Assembly: GCA_014799765.1 (NCBI GenBank)
Contig: JAAVHK010000144.1
Coordinates: 1 to 8,744, forward strand
Reading direction: 5' to 3'
Length of the DNA stretch: 8,744 bases
Source of the DNA: Ruminococcus sp.
Lineage (GTDB): Bacteria > Bacillota > Clostridia > Oscillospirales > Ruminococcaceae
A model generated the notes under the pieces. It ran no database searches and had not been told where the DNA came from. It saw only the letters and a list, made by a program, of their open reading frames with translations. Shown one piece after another: positions 1 through 5,380 of the stretch (within the stretch, counting starts at the first letter, position 1; each line of letters opens with the position of its first letter). The translations under genes and the position numbers were made by a program.

Positions 1-9
1 AATCTGCAT
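1..9 (-). CDS. Start of a further downstream gene (partial)
   Basis: An ATG at 9-7 on the minus strand (Met-Gln-Ile before the window ends) is preceded by AGGAG at 22-18 with 8 nt between them. The AGGAG lies inside the last codons of the gene ending at 14, so this would be a translationally coupled next gene of the same operon, separated by 4 nt. Only three codons are visible and nothing can be said about the product. Confidence 0.5.
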
Positions 10-13
10 AATT

Positions 14-712
14 TTAACTCCTGTATTTTTTTTTTTTTTCTAATAATTCCTTATCCTTTTCACTCACAACGCCGTCTTTCCGTACCCATTTTTCAGTCTG
101 TTCATAGAAATTGAAGTTTTCGCCTGTAACTTCTGCACCGTGTTCAATTGCAAAACGTACTGTATTGATTACTTTGTCAGTGGTCACGCCGGAAGTTATA
201 TAGCCTTGTTTTTCCGCAAAGTACCAGAAATCATCTAAAGAATTATTCCAGCTACAACTACTATATATAAACGGGTCATCAAAAACTGCACCATGTTTTA
301 CAGCACACTGCATCATCTCCGTATTAAGACTAAACAGACTATAATCAAGCAATCCATAGTTGTTATGAACCGGATAGTATATCATATAGGGATATTTTTC
401 AAGGAATTTATCCATTTTTTTATAATTGTTTTTATCAATATATTTTTTAAATTCTGTACATACGGAACATTCCACTTTTATATTACCTACAGGCGTTCTT
501 ACAATTTTCTTCTCATTTGAAGTATATATTTTCCATACTGTAAACACAAGAAGATTAAGTCCGGAAAGTATAAATAAAATTATCGCTATGATTTTATGTG
601 CTTTTCTTAAAAACAGAAATCCGGCTACTAAAAAAACTCCGGCAGATATAATTGTCAATGTATCTAAAATGAAAAAAATTATCGAAACCAATAAAATTCC
701 TATAAATGCCAT
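14..712 (-). CDS. Membrane-anchored protein with degenerate ankyrin-like C-terminal region
   Basis: Not recognised as a named family. The predicted protein has 232 residues. Residues 2-61 are very hydrophobic and could form two or three membrane segments (roughly 2-18, 20-36 and 40-61). A soluble part follows with two stretches resembling ankyrin-type helices ending in 'HGA' (around 121-145 and 180-194, 'CAVKHGAVF' and 'FAIEHGAEV'). I infer a membrane-tethered protein with a cytoplasmic or surface protein-binding domain; polarity is not clear. The ATG at 712 was preferred over one 18 nt upstream at 730, because that ATG is part of the GGAGGT motif (723-728) that serves the later start. The gene follows the DUF5412-like gene by 43 nt and is probably co-transcribed with it. 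Near its end it contains a run of 14 A's encoding Lys-Lys-Lys-Lys, which could be prone to slippage. The base composition is more AT-rich than the redox operon, as for its small neighbours. Confidence 0.75.
   Translation of the reverse strand: MAFIGILLVSIIFFILDTLTIISAGVFLVAGFLFLRKAHKIIAIILFILSGLNLLVFTVWKIYTSNEKKIVRTPVGNIKVECSVCTEFKKYIDKNNYKKMDKFLEKYPYMIYYPVHNNYGLLDYSLFSLNTEMMQCAVKHGAVFDDPFIYSSCSWNNSLDDFWYFAEKQGYITSGVTTDKVINTVRFAIEHGAEVTGENFNFYEQTEKWVRKDGVVSEKDKELLEKKKKYRS
26..39 (-). repeat. A14 homopolymer inside a coding region
   Basis: Fourteen consecutive T's on the plus strand (A14 in the coding sense) lie about 10 nt before the stop codon of the ankyrin-like gene. They encode the lysines of its last nine residues. 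Deleting one A moves the reading frame past the stop and into the frame of the ATG at 9-7. Polymerase slippage, phase variation or a sequencing length error are all possible. Confidence 0.9.
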
Positions 713-717
713 ACAAG

Positions 718-728
718 TTCCTACCTCC
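718..728 (-). promoter_or_regulatory. Ribosome binding site that decides the start at 712
   Basis: On the minus strand, GGAGGT at 728-723 is followed at once by AGGAA (722-718). AGGAA lies 5 nt and GGAGGT 10 nt upstream of the ATG at 712. The alternative ATG at 730 overlaps the GGAGGT itself and has no ribosome site of its own, so it is unlikely to be used. Confidence 0.7.
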
Positions 729-755
729 ATTTTGCGTTTTGCGTGTGATTAAACA

Positions 756-1151
756 CTATTCGTCATATGAATGAGAACTGAAATTTAAATCTTCCCAATA
801 AATTCTATAGATACATCTGAAACCACCATAATTAATTATTGTTAATTTTACATAATCATCATACCATTCAACTTCATAATTATTTTCGTCAAGTGTTTCA
901 TAATTATTGCGAACAATAAAATTTCTGGTGTCAAAATCATAATTTTCGTCAAATATCATGAAATAAGCCGTCGTCATCTCTGAATGCTTATGATTTTCAG
1001 GAACATAGGCATAGATTTTGTGCTTTCCGTCAGGGGACTTTTCTACAAACCAGTCAGAATTTGGTTTCATATTATGTTTAGCGATAAAAATATAGCTGAA
1101 TAATACTATGATTATAGTTTCAATTATAATAATAATCTTATATTTTTTCAT
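756..1151 (-). CDS. Small membrane-anchored DUF5412-like protein
   Basis: The predicted protein has 131 residues. It has a basic start (MKKYK), one hydrophobic segment at about 5-23 acting as a signal anchor or uncleaved signal, then an acidic, aromatic-rich domain of about 105 residues. The 'KSPDGKHKIYAY' motif (38-49), followed by alternating beta-type strands, resembles DUF5412-type small exported proteins of Firmicutes. That family link is by eye and tentative, and no enzymatic motif is visible. The reading frame is open upstream to 1304, but the ATG at 1151 is preferred because AGGTGA (1161-1156) lies just upstream, and the longer version would overlap the preceding gene almost entirely. 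The SD overlaps the TGA of that gene (4-nt gap), indicating translational coupling within the small-gene operon. Confidence 0.75.
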   Translation of the reverse strand: MKKYKIIIIIETIIIVLFSYIFIAKHNMKPNSDWFVEKSPDGKHKIYAYVPENHKHSEMTTAYFMIFDENYDFDTRNFIVRNNYETLDENNYEVEWYDDYVKLTIINYGGFRCIYRIYWEDLNFSSHSYDE

Positions 1152-1155
1152 TTTG

Positions 1156-1386
1156 TCACCTACTTTTATAAAGTTTTTTAATATCCCTATCGTAAACGTA
1201 ATCCGAAAGTGTACTGTTTTCAATAACATTCCAATGATAATTTCTGCAAAGCATATCAATAAAATTATCCGTTTCAGTATCATGAATATTTTCTGTTGTT
1301 TCAAGCTGTTTTTTTAGTACGGAAAAACTTACAGTCTTACCGGATAACAGAGTATCTTTTTTATAGTATTCAATTTCAAGTATCAT
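1156..1386 (-). CDS. Small hypothetical protein, 76 residues
   Basis: I do not recognise this protein. It is soluble and charged, with no membrane segment and one cysteine, in a central 'DNFIDMLCRNYHW' stretch. The N-terminal 'MILEIEYYKKDTLLSG' looks like a beta hairpin, and the middle (about 21-48) looks helical. It starts 6 nt after the stop of the preceding 67-residue gene. The upstream sequence offers only a weak A/G-rich stretch rather than a real SD, so translation is probably coupled to the upstream gene. Its own stop overlaps the ribosome site of the next gene, which supports a real coding unit. The size and grouping with small membrane proteins are compatible with an immunity or accessory role, but nothing in the sequence demonstrates that. 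Confidence 0.6.
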   Translation of the reverse strand: MILEIEYYKKDTLLSGKTVSFSVLKKQLETTENIHDTETDNFIDMLCRNYHWNVIENSTLSDYVYDRDIKKLYKSR

Positions 1387-1392
1387 TTTAAT

Positions 1393-1596
1393 TCATTCTT
1401 TTATAAGCTCATAACCAATCCATACTAAAAATATATGTATAACAATCCAGCTTACAATAAAACACATTTTCAGCGTGTGCAGTTCAGGAGGAAAATTTTC
1501 TTTTTCTGCGTGGCGAATGTGAGATTTTTTAAAAAGAAAATACATTCCAAGCCACAATGCCGTATCTTCAACAGCAAAAACAATAATATTTAACAT
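1393..1596 (-). CDS. Small two-helix membrane protein, 67 residues
   Basis: This is the first gene of the small-protein operon. It has two hydrophobic segments (about 3-22 and 43-63) joined by a hydrophilic, histidine-containing loop ('KKSHIRHAEKENFPPELH', 23-40). No family is recognised. The ATG at 1596 is preceded by AAGGGG about 8 nt upstream, and a near-consensus promoter lies only 27 nt before the start, which fits a short 5' leader. The stop codon is 6 nt before the next gene. A holin-like, accessory or immunity-type membrane protein are all possible; the sequence does not distinguish them. Confidence 0.65.
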   Translation of the reverse strand: MLNIIVFAVEDTALWLGMYFLFKKSHIRHAEKENFPPELHTLKMCFIVSWIVIHIFLVWIGYELIKE

Positions 1597-1622
1597 ATGC
1601 TATCCCCTTTTATATTTAGTAA

Positions 1623-1651
1623 ATTATAACATATATTTCCCGAAAAGTCAA
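1623..1651 (-). promoter_or_regulatory. Near-consensus sigma-A promoter for the small-gene operon
   Basis: On the minus strand, TTGACT (1651-1646) is followed by a 17-nt spacer and then TATAAT (1628-1623). This is a 5/6 match at -35, a perfect -10 and optimal spacing. Transcription would start around 1616, giving a leader of about 20 nt. The -35 box begins right after the T-tract of the transporter terminator, so this unit is insulated from read-through and has its own, probably strong, initiation. Confidence 0.88.
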
Positions 1652-1652
1652 C

Positions 1653-1686
1653 AAAAAACCGCTCCCATACAGGAACGGTCTTTTTA
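1653..1686 (-). terminator. Rho-independent terminator after the transporter gene
   Basis: The stem pairs 1672-1679 with 1658-1665 (8 bp, one G-U in the minus-strand RNA) around a 6-nt loop. It is followed on the minus strand by a run of T's (1657-1653). It lies just past the transporter stop at 1691. The plus-strand side is also T-rich (TCTTTTTATTTTTT), so it could work in both directions, though no plus-strand gene is seen running into it. Confidence 0.88.
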
Positions 1687-1690
1687 TTTT

Positions 1691-2929
1691 TTACTTGAAT
1701 ATCATCAGTATTACCTGCGAGACTATTACTACTGCAATGAGTGCTACCGGATATGTAGCAGCGTATGCTGATGCAACATCTTCTGTACCGGCGGTGCTTA
1801 TAAGCGTACCGAGTGCAGGTGTGGAAGTCATACCGCCTGTGATTGAACCGAGGTTATTCAGCAGGCTGAGTTTAAGAACATACTTCGCAAAGATAAAGCC
1901 GATAATCATAGGAACTATCGTCATGATTACACCGTACAGGAAGTATACTGCCTTGAAGTACTTTACGAAACTTGCACCACCGGCTACACCTGCTCCGATA
2001 AGGAAAAGCATAAGTCCGAGCTCACGGAAAACTTTTAAAGTACTTTCCTTAGGTGTAACTGACATTGCCCCGAAGTGTCCGAAGTGTCCGAAAATAAGCG
2101 ATACAAGCAGACATCCGCCTGTTGTAGTGAGTGAGAAGTTACCGAACTTTATAGCACCGACAAATATTCCGGCGATTGAAGCCAGTGCAAACGGCATAAA
2201 ACCAAATTCGTCCATTTCGATAACCTTTGTATTTGATTTCTTCTTCTCACCGGTATCCGCTGTGATAAGAAGTTTACGTTCTTCAGACATATCTGCTTTC
2301 ATGAACTTCGGTACAAGCTGTACGAACAGTACAACACCTATTACGCCGAAAAGATAAGCTATACCGTGTCCTACTGTTACGAGGCTTTCGAGTTCCGCAC
2401 CGTTCGGGCGTGATTCAACTGTTGCCTTTGCGGCGGAAAATGCAGGCGTACTTGTAAGCGAACCTGAAAGAAGTCCTACCAACATTGAAGCGATATTTTC
2501 TGTAGGGTCTCCGGAAATAGCCTTGTCAGCGAGTATACAACCACCACAGGCGAGACCTCCGGCAACGATTACAACAAGTGCAAGTACTACATAAGACTTG
2601 AAATTTTTCTTGAAGTTTCCGAAGAAATTAGGTCCGGCAATGAAACCGACGGACGTTACGAATAATATAAGTCCGAGATTTTCTATGACTTTCAACGCAC
2701 TGCTGACATAAGTCGCATCACCAACCATAAGATTATCGCCGAGACCGTCATAGAAGAAACAGCCGTAAAGAAGTGATACAATGAATACTCCGGCAGTACC
2801 GAGGGATATGCCCTTGATTGTTATTCTGCCGAGCAGGTAGCCTACGGTCGTGATAAGAAAGACCGTAAACATGAGGAAAGTTATAGTCTTGATGGAGATT
2901 GAAAAATCCCCTGCTGTGATTAAATCCAT
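1691..2929 (-). CDS. AspT/AAEx-family (YidE/YbjL duplication) transporter without RCK domains; likely dicarboxylate exporter or exchanger
   Basis: This is an integral membrane protein of 412 residues with about ten hydrophobic segments. The two family repeats are clear: 'GSLTSTPAF' at 156-164 and 'GGMTSTPALG' at 365-374 are the hallmark re-entrant motifs of the aspartate:alanine exchanger family. The halves are joined by a hydrophilic linker of only about 35 residues (207-240). Family members of about 540-560 residues carry two TrkA_C/RCK domains there, so this is a reduced form. Known relatives include AspT (aspartate:alanine exchange) and SucE1 of Corynebacterium (succinate export). Its place directly downstream of fumarate reductase makes succinate export or fumarate/malate/aspartate-for-succinate exchange the best inference; the substrate is not shown by sequence. 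The ATG at 2929 has GAGGTTG about 8 nt upstream. The gene has its own promoter and terminator, so it need not be co-expressed with the reductase. Confidence 0.9.
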   Translation of the reverse strand: MDLITAGDFSISIKTITFLMFTVFLITTVGYLLGRITIKGISLGTAGVFIVSLLYGCFFYDGLGDNLMVGDATYVSSALKVIENLGLILFVTSVGFIAGPNFFGNFKKNFKSYVVLALVVIVAGGLACGGCILADKAISGDPTENIASMLVGLLSGSLTSTPAFSAAKATVESRPNGAELESLVTVGHGIAYLFGVIGVVLFVQLVPKFMKADMSEERKLLITADTGEKKKSNTKVIEMDEFGFMPFALASIAGIFVGAIKFGNFSLTTTGGCLLVSLIFGHFGHFGAMSVTPKESTLKVFRELGLMLFLIGAGVAGGASFVKYFKAVYFLYGVIMTIVPMIIGFIFAKYVLKLSLLNNLGSITGGMTSTPALGTLISTAGTEDVASAYAATYPVALIAVVIVSQVILMIFK

Positions 2930-2962
2930 AATCTACAACCTCTTTCTATTAAATTTTCCGCA

Positions 2963-2987
2963 ATATTACATAAATTTTATGCAATAT
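2963..2987. promoter_or_regulatory. 25-nt near-perfect palindrome, candidate operator of the transporter gene
   Basis: Left arm ATATTACATAAA (2963-2974) and right arm TTTATGCAATAT (2976-2987) are inverted copies with one mismatch (11 of 12 pairs) around a single T. The dyad covers the -35/-10 spacer and most of the -10 box of the predicted transporter promoter, the classic position for a dimeric repressor. Its core, TTGCATAAA facing TTTATGTAA on the minus strand, loosely recalls Rex- or Crp/Fnr-type sites but does not match either consensus well. Confidence 0.6.
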
Positions 2988-2992
2988 CACAA
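2965..2992 (-). promoter_or_regulatory. Probable promoter of the transporter gene
   Basis: On the minus strand, TTGTGA (2992-2987, 4/6 match) is followed by a 16-nt spacer and TGTAAT (2970-2965, 5/6 match). It sits between the frdA terminator and the transporter start, giving a leader of about 30 nt. The weak -35 and the overlapping dyad suggest regulated expression. Confidence 0.5.
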
Positions 2993-3010
2993 TATCTATA
3001 TAACCACACA

Positions 3011-3042
3011 AACCGACGAACACTTGAAAATGTCCGTCGGTT
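3011..3042 (-). terminator. Hairpin terminator at the end of the hdr-flx-frd operon
   Basis: AACCGACG (3011-3018) pairs perfectly with CGTCGGTT (3035-3042). The stem extends past one mismatch by three more pairs (3020-3022 with 3031-3033) around an 8-nt loop. It lies 18 nt after the frdA stop. The minus-strand sequence after the stem is TTTGTGTGGTTATAT, T-rich but interrupted, so termination may be incomplete and some read-through into the transporter gene is possible. Confidence 0.7.
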
Positions 3043-3059
3043 ATAGTGGATATATTTAA

Positions 3060-4664
3060 TTATTTAGACTTTCTTGCATAGTGCGGGAGAAGCATAGGTG
3101 AAACTTTACCGGTATTTACGCCAGCTGTTTCGAGTTCAGCATTGAACTTGTTGATATGTTCAAGTGTGAGATTTTCAGGAGTAGCTGTTTCTTTAGCTTT
3201 CTTGGCGGAATATATACCGGCATTTCTACCGAATACGATAACGTCGAGAAGCGAGTTACCCATAAGTCTGTTCCTACCGTGAATACCTCCGGCAACCTCA
3301 CCGGCTGCGAAGAGATTTTCAATAGTTGTTTCGTTTTCGTCGGTAATGTCGATACCGCCGTTCTGATAGTGAAGTGTTGGGAATACAAGAATAGGTTCTT
3401 TACGGATATCAATTCCGTATTTGCCGAACATTCTCAGCATTGCCGGTATTCTCTTTTCAATAGTACCCTCGCCGTGAATCAAGTCTATCATAGGAGTATC
3501 AAGCCATACAGCCTTACCGAGATTTGTTTCAATACCTTTGTCACGTGCGGTACATTCACGGATAATTGATGATGCTGTTACGTCACGGGTTTCAAGCGGA
3601 TTCATGAAAACTTCGCCGTCAATGTTGACGAGTTTCGCACCAAGTGAACGTACTTTTTCAGTAACCAATGCACCGAAAATCTGTTCCGGATAGCCTGTGC
3701 CCGTCGGGTGATACTGGAGTGTATCAACATCACGGAGTTTAGCACCTACTCTGTAGCTGAGTATAAGACCGTCAGCTGTTGCACCGTAGTGATTTGAAGT
3801 CGGGAAGCCCTGATAATGCATTCTTCCTGCTCCGCCTGTAGCGATAACAACAGTTTTTGCCCTTGCTACCATAAGTTCTTTAGTTTCCATGTTCATGAGA
3901 ACCGCACCGGATGCCTTGCCGTTTTCGTCAAGGATTATTTCTATAGCAGATGTGAAATCAATAACCGGAATACCTCTGTTAAGAACTTCGTCACGGAGAG
4001 TACGCATTATTTCTGCACCGGAATAGTCCTTAGCAGCGTGCATTCTCTTTCTGGAAGTACCACCGCCATGGGTTGTAATCATAGTGCCGTCTGCTTCCTT
4101 GTCGAACTCAACGCCAAGTTTATTCAGCCACTGGATAGCGTCCGGAGCTTCTGTAACAAGTTTCTTGACGAGTTCCGGTTTAGCGGCGAAATGTCCGCCA
4201 CCGAAAGCGTCAACATAGTGTATTGCCGGTGAATCGTTTGGCTTGTCGGCAGCCTGTATACCACCTTCAGCCATCATTGTATTTGCATCGCCGATACGAA
4301 GTTTTGTTACTATCATTGCCTTTACACCGGCGTTATCGGCTTCGATTGCACAGGATGTACCTGCTCCGCCACCACCGATTATAAGTACGTCTGTATCGTA
4401 ATCCGGATTGGATAAATCCACATCTGCCGGATTAATTCTGCTCTGACCCTGAAGAAGTTCTGCAAGCTGTGTCGGAACTTTTCCGCCTTTGTTTGCACCT
4501 ACTTCAAGTACGCTGAACTGGTCTTCCCTGTAGTCAGGGTGGAATGTTTTCAGCAGTACGTCTTTTTCTTCAGCTGTCATACGTCTTGGTTCGAGTTTTG
4601 CATTGTATTCTCTTTTTTCAGCGACTACCTTTGCAAGTTCGTTCAGCTTATCAATTTTATACAT
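3060..4664 (-). CDS. frdA: Soluble fumarate reductase, flavoprotein (catalytic) subunit
   Basis: Reduces fumarate to succinate at a FAD site. The predicted protein has 534 residues. An N-terminal extension of about 90 residues precedes the FAD-binding fold ('DVLIIGGGGAGTSCAIEA', 92-109). Residues matching the E. coli FrdA active site are all present: HPTG at 319-322, Thr335-Glu336, Arg360 (proton-shuttle arginine), His432 and Arg466 ('HGRNRLMGNS'). At the covalent-FAD position the family motif SHT..AEGG reads ANTMMAEGG, with Asn128 replacing His, so FAD is probably bound non-covalently. Only about 55 residues follow the 'FGRNAG' motif, so the usual C-terminal helical domain is largely missing (E. 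coli FrdA is about 600 residues). There is no signal peptide and no membrane-anchor gene nearby, so the enzyme should be cytosolic. AGGAGGAGCG overlaps the frdB stop 15 nt upstream and fixes the start. It is the last gene of the operon. L-aspartate oxidase is an alternative fold relative but fits the context less well. Confidence 0.9.
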   Translation of the reverse strand: MYKIDKLNELAKVVAEKREYNAKLEPRRMTAEEKDVLLKTFHPDYREDQFSVLEVGANKGGKVPTQLAELLQGQSRINPADVDLSNPDYDTDVLIIGGGGAGTSCAIEADNAGVKAMIVTKLRIGDANTMMAEGGIQAADKPNDSPAIHYVDAFGGGHFAAKPELVKKLVTEAPDAIQWLNKLGVEFDKEADGTMITTHGGGTSRKRMHAAKDYSGAEIMRTLRDEVLNRGIPVIDFTSAIEIILDENGKASGAVLMNMETKELMVARAKTVVIATGGAGRMHYQGFPTSNHYGATADGLILSYRVGAKLRDVDTLQYHPTGTGYPEQIFGALVTEKVRSLGAKLVNIDGEVFMNPLETRDVTASSIIRECTARDKGIETNLGKAVWLDTPMIDLIHGEGTIEKRIPAMLRMFGKYGIDIRKEPILVFPTLHYQNGGIDITDENETTIENLFAAGEVAGGIHGRNRLMGNSLLDVIVFGRNAGIYSAKKAKETATPENLTLEHINKFNAELETAGVNTGKVSPMLLPHYARKSK

Positions 4665-4679
4665 TTTGGTCGCTCCTCC

Positions 4680-5363
4680 TTACTTTTCAATCTCACGATT
4701 GTTATAAAGGTTTTTGATTTCCTGAACGTTATCAACAGATTTTGCCATAAGTTCAGCGATTTGTTCATCAAATTTACCTTCATTTATTTCGTTTACACGG
4801 TCTGCAAGATGTTCACATTCGGGAGCGATATACTTTCCGTTAAGTCTTCTTGCAAGCATTGCAACCTGTGGGTGTGAGATTCCGGCAGGACAGCGTGAAG
4901 AACATACGCCACACATTACGCAGTCGAAAGATTCTTCAGCACACTTGTCATATTCGCCTCTCTGTGCGTAGGCTATGTACTGCATTGTGTTGAGTTCCTG
5001 TGTACAAGCCTTTGTACAGGCGTTACAGCCGATACAGCTATATATTTCAGGATATAACTGCATCATAATCTGAGCGTCCGGCTTGATTTCCTCGATATTG
5101 TAAATCTGCTTTACAAGCGGGAAGAACGGCAGTGTAGCAACATACATACCCTCCTGTACTTCCGTCTGACAGGCGAGACAGGCATGAAGTTCCTGCTGAC
5201 CATATATCCTGTAGATAGTGGCACAAGCACCGCAGAAACCGTTACGGCAACCACAGCCTCTTACGAGTTCATAACCGGCATATTCCATAGCCGTCATTAT
5301 GGTAAGTCCTGCCGGCACCTGATACTTTTTGCCGAACAGGTAAACATTTAACATATTTTCCAT
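4680..5363 (-). CDS. frdB: Fumarate reductase iron-sulfur subunit with HdrC-like two-[4Fe-4S] domain
   Basis: Carries electrons to FrdA. The predicted protein has 227 residues. An N-terminal [2Fe-2S] ferredoxin domain has ligands Cys39, Cys44, Cys47 and Cys65 ('CRNGFCGAC', 'LAC'), plus extra Cys37 and Cys62. The C-terminal domain has two four-cysteine motifs, 110/113/116/120 (CIGCNACTKAC) and 148/151/154/158 (CVMCGVCSSRCP), predicting two [4Fe-4S] clusters. Quinone-linked FrdB/SdhB carries 2Fe, 4Fe and 3Fe clusters; here the 3Fe-4S site next to quinone is absent. The C-terminal part resembles HdrC, the subunit that contacts HdrA. Unlike methanogen TfrB there is no CCG/HdrB domain. AAGGAGT lies about 9 nt upstream of the ATG at 5363; a second Met three codons in is possible. 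It is 17 nt after flxA and 15 nt before frdA. The symbol reflects the role; a TfrB-like or HdrC-fusion name would also fit. Confidence 0.85.
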   Translation of the reverse strand: MENMLNVYLFGKKYQVPAGLTIMTAMEYAGYELVRGCGCRNGFCGACATIYRIYGQQELHACLACQTEVQEGMYVATLPFFPLVKQIYNIEEIKPDAQIMMQLYPEIYSCIGCNACTKACTQELNTMQYIAYAQRGEYDKCAEESFDCVMCGVCSSRCPAGISHPQVAMLARRLNGKYIAPECEHLADRVNEINEGKFDEQIAELMAKSVDNVQEIKNLYNNREIEK

Positions 5364-5380
5364 GTGTTCAATACTCCTTA

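Noticed and set aside
725..745. Short direct repeat TTTTGCG in the gap before the ankyrin-like gene
   Set aside because: Two copies of seven bases with no dyad symmetry and no promoter alignment; expected by chance in AT-rich DNA.
1152..1304. Upstream extension of the DUF5412-like gene to an ATG at 1304
   Set aside because: It would overlap the preceding 76-residue gene almost fully, and the ATG at 1151 has its own SD and a normal signal-anchor start.
2073..2097. Tandem 9-bp repeat (CCGAAGTGT twice) encoding Gly-His-Phe twice in the transporter
   Set aside because: Only two copies, in frame, within a loop region; most simply a small local duplication without evidence of function.
1695..2357. 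Long plus-strand open frame opposite the transporter gene
   Set aside because: It is antisense to a clear membrane transporter with family motifs. Its translation is low-complexity, Pro/Ile/Ser-rich, with no recognisable domain and no convincing ribosome site.
2963..2992. Classical Rex operator at the transporter promoter
   Set aside because: The dyad has TTGCATAAA-type arms and a one-base spacer. It lacks the TTGTGAA/TTGTTAA arms and spacing of known Rex sites, so no regulator was named.
3816..4232. Plus-strand open frame of 138 codons opposite frdA
   Set aside because: It lies entirely within frdA, whose active-site motifs run through this stretch on the other strand.
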